In this document: piece by piece, positions 1 to 7,029 of the stretch | Numbering within the stretch: position 1 is the stretch's first letter | How the letters are laid out: the number at the start of each line of letters is the position of its first letter | Source: Streptomyces sp. CHD11 | GTDB lineage: Bacteria > Actinomycetota > Actinomycetes > Streptomycetales > Streptomycetaceae | Reading direction: 5' to 3' | DNA: 34,729 bases | Assembly: GCF_018638295.1 (NCBI RefSeq) | Contig: NZ_JABTTS010000045.1 | Location: 1 to 34,729 of the forward strand | Position numbers and translations under genes: made by a program | The notes under the pieces: generated by a model | What the model saw: only the letters and a program-made list of their open reading frames with translations | What the model was told of the DNA's origin: nothing | Database searches by the model: none

Positions 1-1
1 C

Positions 2-154
2 ATGGACCTGGTGCGCTTCGCGCTGATCGACGACTACGGCTCCTCGTACCTGCCCCCGCACGTGTGGGCGTTCGCGCTGGGCTGGGCACTGCTGGCCGGC
101 GCGGCCGGATTCGTCTACTTCTGGAAGTCCGAGGAGAGGTACGGCCGTGGCTGA
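2..154 (+). CDS. ABC-2 type permease of wall-polymer export, C-terminal fragment (TagG-like)
   Basis: Only the last 50 codons are in the window, and the true start lies upstream of base 1. The fragment carries one hydrophobic segment (around WAFALGWALLAGAAGFVYFW) followed by a short charged cytoplasmic tail, KSEERYGRG. That is how TagG/RfbA-type ABC-2 permeases end. The stop codon at 152-154 overlaps the start of the next gene, which encodes the matching ATPase. This overlap implies translational coupling of the two halves of one exporter. By family knowledge, such a pair flips a lipid-linked teichoic or teichulosonic-type polymer across the membrane. The identity rests on the neighbour and the tail rather than on a full domain. 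Confidence 0.75.
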   Translation: MDLVRFALIDDYGSSYLPPHVWAFALGWALLAGAAGFVYFWKSEERYGRG

Positions 155-1025
155 CACCGACCAGAAGGTCCCCACCGTCATCGCCGACGGCGTCGACATC
201 GTCTACCGGGTCAACGGCACCGGCGCCGGACGCGGCACCGCCACCGCCGCCCTCAACCGCATGCTGCGCCGCAGGCACACCGAGAAGGTCTCCGGCGTAC
301 GCCGGGTGCACGCCGTGCGGAACGTCTCCTTCGTCGCCCACCGGGGCGAGGCCATCGGCCTGATCGGCACCAACGGCTCCGGCAAGTCCACCCTGCTCAA
401 GGCCATCGCCGGTCTGCTCCCGGTGGAGAACGGCCGCATCTACACCGACGGCCAGCCCTCGCTGCTCGGCGTCAACGCGGCCCTGATGCGCGATCTGACC
501 GGCGAGCGGAACGTGATGCTGGGCGGGCTCGCGATGGGCATGACCCGCGAGGAGGTCAAGGCCCGCTACCAGGAGATCGTCGACTTCTCCGGCATCAACG
601 AGAAGGGTGACTTCATCACCCTGCCGATGCGCACCTACTCCTCCGGCATGGCCGCCCGGCTGCGCTTCTCCATCGCCGCCGCCAAGGACCACGACGTCCT
701 CCTCGTCGACGAGGCGCTGGCCACCGGCGACCGCTCCTTCCAGAGGCGCTCCGAGGCCCGTATCCGCGAGCTGCGGGGACACGCCGGGACGGTGTTCCTG
801 GTCAGCCACAACAACAAGTCGATCCGCGACACCTGCGACCGCGTGCTGTGGCTGGAGCGCGGCGAGCTGCGCATGGACGGGCCGACCGACGAGGTGCTCA
901 AGGAGTACGAGGCGTTCACCCAAGACCCCGCCTCCCGGCCGCAGCAGCCCCCGAGACCCCGGGCCGCCGCCGCTCCGAAGCCGGATTCCACGCCGGGCGG
1001 AACGAAGGCTCCGCTTCCCTCGTGA
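147..1025 (+). CDS. ABC transporter ATP-binding protein, teichoic-acid/polysaccharide export (TagH-like)
   Basis: This 292-residue ATPase of the TagH/Wzt class energises export of an undecaprenyl-linked wall polymer with the permease just upstream. Visible motifs are Walker A GLIGTNGSGKST (about residues 72-83), signature YSSGMAARLRFSIA (about 163-176), Walker B DVLLVDEAL (about 182-190) and the H-loop FLVSHNNKS (about 217-225). The N-terminal 40 residues precede the nucleotide-binding fold, as in O-antigen and teichoic exporters. The C-terminus from about residue 255 is Pro/Ala/Arg-rich and looks disordered. There is no clear Wzt-type carbohydrate-binding domain, so recognition of the polymer terminus is not expected here. 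The GTG start at 147 overlaps the permease stop by 8 nt. The next gene lies 90 bp downstream and has its own ribosome site. Confidence 0.9.
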   Translation: MADTDQKVPTVIADGVDIVYRVNGTGAGRGTATAALNRMLRRRHTEKVSGVRRVHAVRNVSFVAHRGEAIGLIGTNGSGKSTLLKAIAGLLPVENGRIYTDGQPSLLGVNAALMRDLTGERNVMLGGLAMGMTREEVKARYQEIVDFSGINEKGDFITLPMRTYSSGMAARLRFSIAAAKDHDVLLVDEALATGDRSFQRRSEARIRELRGHAGTVFLVSHNNKSIRDTCDRVLWLERGELRMDGPTDEVLKEYEAFTQDPASRPQQPPRPRAAAAPKPDSTPGGTKAPLPS

Positions 1026-1115
1026 GGCCTACACCCCGTGTCCACTTCATCGCATTGATGCCACTATGACCGAAGAGGACCATCCGGAGCGACGAGCAGC
1101 CGAAGGAGCCCCGCG

Positions 1116-3311
1116 ATGCCCGAGCTCAGCGTCATCGTCCACGGGCCGAACACCCAGGACCACCTGACCGGCCTCCTCGGCTCGCTCACCGCCCACCCCC
1201 TTCCCGGCACCGAGGTCGTGGTCGCCGCCGTCGGCGACTGGGCCCGCGAGACGGCGGAGCGGCACGCCGCCCGGGTGAGGGTCGTGGCGCTGCCCGACGG
1301 CACCTCGGACGCGGCGGCCCGGTCGGCGGGAGCGGCGCGCGCCACCGGCCGCTGGCTGCACTTCGTCCGCGCCAAGGACGGGCTGCCGCCCGGCAGCCCG
1401 CGCACGGTCGCCGAACGGACCGCCGAGCTCCCCGGCACCGTCGACCTCCTGCTCCTCGACCATCTGCGCAGCACCTGGCGCAGCTCCGGCCTGCCCTCCG
1501 CCGACGGCCCCCTCCTCGCCCGCGCCGGCCGCACCGAGCTGACCCTCGACGACAGCGCCTACCTGCTGCGGCTGACCCCGCTGCTCGGCACCCGCGTCCT
1601 GCGCGCGACCTTCTGGCGTGCGCACGAGGAACAGCTCACCACCGGCGACGAACCCCTCACCGCCCTCACCGCCCTCCTGCTCGCCGGCCGCGCCGCCTGC
1701 CTGCCGCACATCGCGTACGAGGACCGCAGACTGCGCCCCGCGAGCCTGCCCCCGGTCACCGCCGGGCAGCACTTCGCGCTCGTCGACCGCTACGAGACCC
1801 TTCTCGACCTCGCCCGCGAACGCCCCGCCGTCTACACCGTGCTCTACGAGATCATGATCCGGGACTGTCTGCGCACCTTCGCCCGCGGCCTGCCCGACGA
1901 CGTGGCCGAGGAGTTCTTCCACCGCGCCTCGATCGCCGCCCTGCGCCGCCGCCCCGAGGGACACCGGCGCCCCGCCGGCCCAGAAGGCGTCCGCCGCTCG
2001 CTGCTCGAAGAGGGCGCCTACACCAAGTACCGCGCCTTCCAGACCGCCAACCGCGCCCGCCGCACGGTGCGTTCCGCGGTGCGCGCCGGACGGCGCCAGG
2101 CCGGCGCCCGGATCCGCGACCACCAGTACCGCACCGCCCTGCGCCGCCCGGTCGACCCCCACCTCGCCGTGTTCTCCGCCTACTGGAACCGCGGGGTCGC
2201 CTGCAACCCGGCCGCGATCGCCGCCAAGCTCGCCGAACTCGCCCCGCACGTCCACCCCGTATGGGTGGTGACCGAACGCAACGCGGCGCTGCTCCCGCCC
2301 GGCACCGACCACGTCGTCCCCGGCACCCGCCGCTACTGGGAGGTGCTCGCGACCGCCCAGTACCTCGTCAACAACGTCAACTTCCCGAACGCGGTGGTCA
2401 AGCGCCCCGACGCGGTGCACGTCCAGACCCACCACGGCACCCCGCTCAAGCGCATGGGCCTGGACCAGATGGCGTTCCCGGCCGCCGCGCAGGGCCTGGA
2501 CTTCGACGCGCTGCTGGAGCGCGTCGACAAGTGGGACTACAGCGTCTCCAGCAACAGCCACACCACCCGCATGTGGGAGAGGGCGTACCCGGCCCGGTAC
2601 GTCCCGCTCGACCACGGCTATCCGCGCAACGACGTCTACTACACGGCCGGTGCCGCCGACGTCCGCGCGGTCCGCAGGCGCCTGGGCATCCCGCCCGGCC
2701 GCCGGGCCGTCCTCTACGCCCCCACCCACCGCGACTACGAGGCCGGCTGGACCCCGCGCCTGGACCTCGCCGCACTCGCCGGCCGGCTCGGCGAGGACAC
2801 CGTGCTGCTGGTCCGCGGCCACTACTTCTACGCAGGCGGCGTCTCCCCGCTGACCGGCATGCGCCGCTCCGGCCGCGTCATCGACGTCTCCTCCTACGAC
2901 CCGGTCGAGGAACTGTGCCTGGCCGCCGACGTCCTCGTCACGGACTACTCGTCGATCATGTTCGACTACGCCAACCTCGACCGCCCCCTCGTCATCCACG
3001 CCGACGACTGGGAGACGTACCGCACCACGCGCGGCGTCTGCTTCGACCTGATGGCCGAGGCGCCCGGACCGGTCGCCCGCACCCAGGACGAGCTCACCGA
3101 GATCCTCACCACCGACGCCTGGCAGGACGAGAGCGCGGCGAAGACACGGGCAGCCTTCCGGCGCCGGTTCTGCGAGTACGACGACGGCCGCGCCGCCGAA
3201 CGCGTGGTGCGCCGGGTCTTCCTCGGCCAGGACGAGGCGTCGCTGCCCCCGGTGCTGCCGGTCGGGGAACGCACCCCGGCGCCCACCCCCGGGGAGGCGA
3301 CCGCGTCATGA
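1116..3311 (+). CDS. CDP-glycerol glycerophosphotransferase family protein (TagF-like) with GT2-like N-terminus
   Basis: This 731-residue protein has a TagF-type polymerase domain in its C-terminal half. Visible motifs are NNVNFPN, the His-rich core VQTHHGTPLKRMG (about residues 437-449), YPRNDVYY, VLYAPTHRDY (about 530-539) and VTDYSSIMFDYANLDRPL (about 607-624). The family transfers alditol phosphate from CDP-alditol to lipid-linked or growing wall teichoic acid at the inner membrane face. Residues 1-100 resemble a family 2 glycosyltransferase Rossmann half (LSVIVHGP start), but I see neither the usual DDGSTD nor a DxD triad. The equivalent stretch reads LHFVRAKDGL. A good AAGGAG ribosome site lies 7 nt before the ATG. 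The 3' end overlaps the next gene by ATGA. Whether the substrate is CDP-glycerol or CDP-ribitol cannot be decided from sequence. Confidence 0.88.
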   Translation: MPELSVIVHGPNTQDHLTGLLGSLTAHPLPGTEVVVAAVGDWARETAERHAARVRVVALPDGTSDAAARSAGAARATGRWLHFVRAKDGLPPGSPRTVAERTAELPGTVDLLLLDHLRSTWRSSGLPSADGPLLARAGRTELTLDDSAYLLRLTPLLGTRVLRATFWRAHEEQLTTGDEPLTALTALLLAGRAACLPHIAYEDRRLRPASLPPVTAGQHFALVDRYETLLDLARERPAVYTVLYEIMIRDCLRTFARGLPDDVAEEFFHRASIAALRRRPEGHRRPAGPEGVRRSLLEEGAYTKYRAFQTANRARRTVRSAVRAGRRQAGARIRDHQYRTALRRPVDPHLAVFSAYWNRGVACNPAAIAAKLAELAPHVHPVWVVTERNAALLPPGTDHVVPGTRRYWEVLATAQYLVNNVNFPNAVVKRPDAVHVQTHHGTPLKRMGLDQMAFPAAAQGLDFDALLERVDKWDYSVSSNSHTTRMWERAYPARYVPLDHGYPRNDVYYTAGAADVRAVRRRLGIPPGRRAVLYAPTHRDYEAGWTPRLDLAALAGRLGEDTVLLVRGHYFYAGGVSPLTGMRRSGRVIDVSSYDPVEELCLAADVLVTDYSSIMFDYANLDRPLVIHADDWETYRTTRGVCFDLMAEAPGPVARTQDELTEILTTDAWQDESAAKTRAAFRRRFCEYDDGRAAERVVRRVFLGQDEASLPPVLPVGERTPAPTPGEATAS

Positions 3312-4972
3312 GCACCCCCCGGCCCTCCTCCCCCGACGTCACCGTGACGGTGATCGTGTACAACGACGCCGGACGGCTGCCCCGCGCGGTGGAGTCCGTA
3401 CGCCGCCAGACCCACCGCGACCTGGAGATCGTCATCAGCGACGACCACTCCACGGACGACACCCCCCGGGTGGCGCGGGCGCTGGCGGCCGCCGACCCGC
3501 GCATCCGGTACCTGCGGCTGCCGGAGAACAGCGGCGGATGCAGCGCGCCGCGCAACCGCGCCCTGGAGACCGCCCGCGCGCCGTACCTGATGTTCCTCGA
3601 CTCCGACGACGAACTCCCGCCGGCCGCGGTCGCCGCCCTGCTCGCCGCACACCGCGCACGCGACATCGACTTCGCGATGGGCGCCGTCCGGCGGATCCGG
3701 ACGGACACCGGCCGCCGCTCCACCTGGATGCCGCACCTCGTGGCCGAGCGCCGCACCCTGGAGGGCATCAGCGACGACCCCCGGCTGTTCTTCGAGCACC
3801 TGTCGACCGGCAAGATGTACGCCCGCGCCTTCCTCGACCGGCACGACCTGCGCTTCCCCGAGGGCATCCACTACGAGGACCAGCTGTTCTCGGCCCGTGC
3901 CTACTGCCTGGCGAAACGCTTCACCATCGTCCCCGAGCCGGTGTACCACTGGTACATAGCCCCGTACCCGGTCTCCGGCACGGCGTCCATATCCAACCAG
4001 CGGCACCTGCTGAGCAACGTCGCCGACCGGATCCACGTGCAGCGGCTGATCGACACGTTCCTGGAGGAGAGCGGGCACGAGTCGCTGCGCGAGGACAAGG
4101 ACCACAAGTTCCTCAAGCACGACTTCCGGATGTACGCGGGCGACCTGCCCTACCGGGACGAGGAGTGGCTGGCGGCCTTCGCGGACCTGGTGAACCCCTA
4201 CCTGGAGTCCCTGGCCCCCGGCGCGTACACCCGGCTCCCCCGCTCCGAACGCGTGGTGCTCCAGCTCATCCGCGACCGCCGTCTCCCCGACGCCCGGCTG
4301 GCCGCCCGGGGCCTGGGCCACTCCGTCGGCCCCCGGCGGCTGACCACCGACACGGACGGCCGCACCTACTGGGGCGACCGCGTCCCCGGATCCGTCGAGG
4401 CCCGCCGCGAACTGGACCTCACCGAGCTGGAACCGGACACCCGCCCCTTCTCCCTCACCCTGTTCCGGCACGAGATCACGGACCTCGTCCCCGGCCCCGG
4501 CGCGTGCGTCGACCTGACGGTACGCACCTACGACCCGGCCCTGCGCCTCCCGGTCGGCCCCCAGCGCGCGAGCCTCGTCATCTCTCCCGGCCGGCGCCGC
4601 CTCACCGTCCCCTTCCGGCTCTCGCCGGTGCGGCCCGGCGTGTTCGAGGGCCGGGTCCGCCTCGACCCGGCGGCGGCACGCCTCCCGCTGAGCGGCTTCG
4701 CGGGGGTGCGCCACCCGCTGGTCCACCTCAGTTGCGGCGGCCAGAGCAACCGCGGCCTCCTCCTGGCCCCCCTCGACTTCCCGCCCCGCACCGCCCGCGT
4801 CGCCTACCGCTCGGGCGCCACCCCCCACCTCGTCACGGTCGAACCGGAAGGCCACGCCCCCGGCCGCCTCCAGTTCCGCTGGACCCCGACCGGCCTCACC
4901 ACCACCCTCCGCCCCCTGGCCACCCCCCGCCTACGCCGAGCAGCCCGCCTCCTCACCATCCCCCTCCACTGA
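3308..4972 (+). CDS. Family 2 glycosyltransferase with beta-rich C-terminal extension
   Basis: This 554-residue enzyme starts at the ATG of an ATGA overlap with the TagF-like gene; the same frame stays open far upstream, but that DNA codes for TagF. The GT-A domain is classical. It has VTVTVIVYNDAGRLPRAVES at the start, VISDDHSTDDTP (about residues 43-54), NSGGCSAPRNRALE, and the metal/nucleotide-binding FLDSDDELPP (about 96-105). A helical middle part ends with LIRDRRLPDARLAARGLG. From about residue 345 to the end the protein turns beta-rich and aromatic-poor (TYWGDRVPGS onward). The layout recalls the C-terminal immunoglobulin-like oligomerisation region of teichoic-acid glycosyltransferases such as TarS. 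It probably decorates the polymer made and exported by the upstream genes. The sugar and acceptor are unknown. Confidence 0.85.
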   Translation: MSTPRPSSPDVTVTVIVYNDAGRLPRAVESVRRQTHRDLEIVISDDHSTDDTPRVARALAAADPRIRYLRLPENSGGCSAPRNRALETARAPYLMFLDSDDELPPAAVAALLAAHRARDIDFAMGAVRRIRTDTGRRSTWMPHLVAERRTLEGISDDPRLFFEHLSTGKMYARAFLDRHDLRFPEGIHYEDQLFSARAYCLAKRFTIVPEPVYHWYIAPYPVSGTASISNQRHLLSNVADRIHVQRLIDTFLEESGHESLREDKDHKFLKHDFRMYAGDLPYRDEEWLAAFADLVNPYLESLAPGAYTRLPRSERVVLQLIRDRRLPDARLAARGLGHSVGPRRLTTDTDGRTYWGDRVPGSVEARRELDLTELEPDTRPFSLTLFRHEITDLVPGPGACVDLTVRTYDPALRLPVGPQRASLVISPGRRRLTVPFRLSPVRPGVFEGRVRLDPAAARLPLSGFAGVRHPLVHLSCGGQSNRGLLLAPLDFPPRTARVAYRSGATPHLVTVEPEGHAPGRLQFRWTPTGLTTTLRPLATPRLRRAARLLTIPLH

Positions 4973-4989
4973 CCCCCACCAGCCCCCAG

Positions 4990-5168
4990 CCCATCCGGCA
5001 CTCGAGAACAAGCCCGTCCTCCCACCAGCCCATCCGGCGCTCGAGAACAAGCCCGTCCTCCCACCAGCCCATCCGGCACTCGAGAACAAGCCCGTCCTCC
5101 CACCAGCCCGTCCGGCGCTTGAGGACAAGCCCGTCCTCCCACCAGCCCGTCCGGCGCTTGAGGACAAG
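4990..5168. repeat. 39-bp tandem repeat array, four full copies plus a 23-bp partial
   Basis: Units begin at 4990, 5029, 5068, 5107 and 5146, exactly 39 bp apart. Each unit opens with CCC(A/G)TCCGGC and ends with CCGTCCTCCCACCAG. Copies 1-3 carry CTCGAGAACAAG and copies 4-5 carry CTTGAGGACAAG, so the array has two subtypes. Unit 5 breaks off after 23 bp and runs into the hairpin-bearing dispersed element. The 'CCGTCCGGCGCTTGAGGAC' core is, from memory, a very common Streptomyces intergenic motif. Here it has been amplified in tandem. Confidence 0.93.
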
Positions 5169-5191
5169 GCCCGTCCAGGGCCGAAGGGGGT

Positions 5192-5210
5192 CTGGGGGCA
5201 CAGCCCCCAG
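5192..5210. terminator. GC-rich hairpin in a dispersed Streptomyces intergenic element
   Basis: CTGGGGGC and GCCCCCAG pair over 8 bp around an ACA loop. It lies between two converging genes and can fold on either strand, so it is a plausible terminator for both. The flanking wording (GGGGTCTGGGGGC... then GGGACGGGACGGG) matches a family of repeats I recognise from many Streptomyces intergenic regions. There is no U-tract, as is usual in this genus. Confidence 0.6.
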
Positions 5211-5318
5211 GGACGGGACGGGAAGGGGCGGCGGGGGCGAAACAAGCCGGCCCAACCAGCCCTCCCACCCCACTCACCACACCGCACACTCACCACCACA
5301 CCTCACCGCACCGCACGC

Positions 5319-6890
5319 TCACCGCACCGCGTACAGCACCTGCCCCTCCGGCCCCCGTGCCACCACCCGCAACCCCGCGTCGGACAGCAACCCCCCGCGA
5401 TCCACCACCCACCGCACCCCGTACTCCCGCTCCACCCCCCGCCGCACCCCCTCCGGCGTCCCCGGCGCGAAGTACGTCCGCGTGACCGCCACCCGCCGCC
5501 CCTCGTCCGGCAGGAAGAAGTCGGGGTAACCGGGCGCGACCGTATAGGCCCCGTACGCCGGAATCTGCCGCGCCGCCCGCCCCTCCGCCATCACCACGTC
5601 CCCGTACCCCACCCACCGCGTGATCCAGTGGTAACCCGACCACGGCTCCCGGTACCGCTCCGCCACCACCCCCGGCAGAGCATCACGCGGAACCACGTAC
5701 CCCACTGCCCCCGCCTGCGCCCACCCCCCGACCAGCAGCGCCCCGGCGAGCAGCACCGCCCACCCCGTACGCACCCACCGCCGCCCCGCCCCCACCGCCT
5801 CCAGCGCCACCGCGAGCTGCGCCGGGATCACCACCGCCGGCAGGGCCCGCCCCCACGCGTAGTGGCCGCTCGCCCACCCCGCCCCGACGATCAGCACCCC
5901 CAGCCCGAACAGGACCACCAGCGGGTCCCGGCAATCACGACGCCACCGCGGAACCAGCGCCGCCACCCCCACCAGCACCAGCCCGTACCGCGCCGCCGGT
6001 TCCTCGTACAGCACCCGGTGCACCGGCTCCAGCCCGTCCCCCGCCGCCCCGAACAGCGCGAAGAAGTCGTAGTACGGCCATGCCCACAGCGCCACCACCC
6101 CCACCGCCAGCGCGACGCCCATCCGCGGCCACACCCCCCGGCCGGCCCGCGCCGCGACCACCGTGGCGACCGCCCCGGCCGAGGCCACGACCCCCGAGAA
6201 CTGGTGGCAGAGCAGGATCACCGCCCACAGCGTCCCCAGCCCGATCCACACCCCCCACCCCGCCGTCCCGCGCGCGGCCCCGTGCAGCGAGGCCCAGAAA
6301 TGGAACGCGAGCCCGAGAGTGAACGTGCTCGGATACGCCATCGTCAGCGCGAGCGAGTGGAGCCCCGGGAAGCCGCTCCACAGGAACGGGGTCGTGCCCC
6401 ACAGCAGCAGCAGGCTCAGCAGGGCGAGTCCGGGCGCGGCCCGGTGCGCGCTCAGTCTCCGTACGTACCGCAGGACCCCCGTCACCAGCAGCGCCGCCCC
6501 CGCCACGGCGGCCGGCCGCAGCACCGTGAAGACCCCGAGGTCCGTCACCCGGGAGACGCCCCCGAGCAGCACCATCCACGGCGAGTAGTACGGGCTCGGT
6601 GTGTCGGCGTCGACCAGCGGATTGCCGGGGTGGAGCAGGCTGTGCCGCAGCCGCTGCACCGTCGCCGCGTGGATGCCCAGGTCCCCGGCCCACGGCAGGC
6701 GCACGACCACCAGCGCCAGCAGCACCAGGACGAGACCGGCCACGACCGGGGCCGCGGTCCTGCCGACGGCCGCGGCAGGGGACGCCACGGCCTTCCCTGA
6801 TCCGCCGGCCTTCCCGGACCCGCCGGCCTTCCCGGATGCGTCCGACGACGAGAAGCGCACAGTCACAGGAAAGCCATTGCCCGTCACCAC
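5319..6890 (-). CDS. Multi-pass membrane protein, possible GT-C-type glycosyltransferase
   Basis: This 523-residue protein starts at a GTG. It has a short Ser/Gly/Lys-rich N-tail (about residues 14-35), built from an 18-bp DNA repeat, followed by roughly ten hydrophobic segments, the first being APVVAGLVLVLLALVVV (about 46-62). The first extracytoplasmic loop has LPWAGDLGIHAATVQRLRHS and later LVDADTPSPYYSPW. This is the acidic-loop layout of GT-C lipid-sugar-dependent transferases. The last 110 residues form a soluble tail (FFLPDEGRRVAVTRTYFAPG). I cannot name a family with certainty. GT-C activity is inferred from topology and from the nearby wall-polymer genes. It stands alone: a strong terminator lies upstream at 6937-6980, and the gene downstream is convergent. 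Confidence 0.7.
   Translation of the reverse strand: MVTGNGFPVTVRFSSSDASGKAGGSGKAGGSGKAVASPAAAVGRTAAPVVAGLVLVLLALVVVRLPWAGDLGIHAATVQRLRHSLLHPGNPLVDADTPSPYYSPWMVLLGGVSRVTDLGVFTVLRPAAVAGAALLVTGVLRYVRRLSAHRAAPGLALLSLLLLWGTTPFLWSGFPGLHSLALTMAYPSTFTLGLAFHFWASLHGAARGTAGWGVWIGLGTLWAVILLCHQFSGVVASAGAVATVVAARAGRGVWPRMGVALAVGVVALWAWPYYDFFALFGAAGDGLEPVHRVLYEEPAARYGLVLVGVAALVPRWRRDCRDPLVVLFGLGVLIVGAGWASGHYAWGRALPAVVIPAQLAVALEAVGAGRRWVRTGWAVLLAGALLVGGWAQAGAVGYVVPRDALPGVVAERYREPWSGYHWITRWVGYGDVVMAEGRAARQIPAYGAYTVAPGYPDFFLPDEGRRVAVTRTYFAPGTPEGVRRGVEREYGVRWVVDRGGLLSDAGLRVVARGPEGQVLYAVR
6790..6840. repeat. 18-bp in-frame tandem repeat in the N-terminus of the membrane protein
   Basis: Nearly identical 18-bp units start at 6790 and 6808, with a 15-bp partial unit at 6826. 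Read on the minus strand they give Gly-Lys-Ala-Gly-Gly-Ser repeats ahead of the first membrane segment. Because 18 is a multiple of 3, copy-number changes would keep the frame. This part of the protein is therefore probably a variable, unstructured cytoplasmic tail. Confidence 0.85.
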
Positions 6891-6936
6891 GCGAACGCAC
6901 CGGTTCGCCCCCCGATGCCCACCTAAGGCACCACAC

Positions 6937-6980
6937 GGTGAGGGGCGCCCCGGACCGGGAAGTCCGGGGCGCCCCTCACC
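6937..6980. terminator. Strong hairpin terminator after the glutamate dehydrogenase gene
   Basis: The arms GGTGAGGGGCGCCCCGGAC (6937-6955) and GTCCGGGGCGCCCCTCACC (6962-6980) pair perfectly over 19 bp around a 6-nt loop. It sits 50 bp beyond the stop codon of the dehydrogenase gene (minus strand) and 47 bp before the start of the membrane-protein gene. It should isolate the two transcription units. Confidence 0.9.
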
Positions 6981-7029
6981 CTCGTGCCACGACCCGCGCC
7001 GCCTACGCGGCCCGCGCGCCCCGCACCGT

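Larger units (their letters stand above)
4973..5318. other. Intergenic region between convergent genes, filled by repeats
   Basis: The 346 bp between the convergent glycosyltransferase and membrane-protein genes hold no convincing gene. From 4990 to 5168 the sequence is a 39-bp tandem array, then a GC-rich hairpin at 5192-5210. From about 5265 to 5320 there is a CA/CG-rich low-complexity stretch. Open frames that run through the array on both strands only translate the repeat and have no start-site support. Confidence 0.85.

Noticed and set aside
1047..4855. Two long minus-strand open frames (about 630-650 codons) opposite the TagF-like and GT2 genes
   Set aside because: Both are codon-bias shadows; their products are Gly/Val/Arg repeats without domains, and the plus-strand genes have clear motifs.
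4990..5168. Reading the repeats as a CRISPR array
   Set aside because: The 39-bp units are contiguous with no unique spacers, and there are no cas genes nearby.
4804..5299. Minus-strand frames with repeated GLVGGRACS- or GWWEDGL-type units across the tandem array
   Set aside because: They are translations of the 39-bp DNA repeat (39 is a multiple of 3) and overlap the end of the GT2 gene; there is no start-site support and the sequence belongs to a non-coding element.
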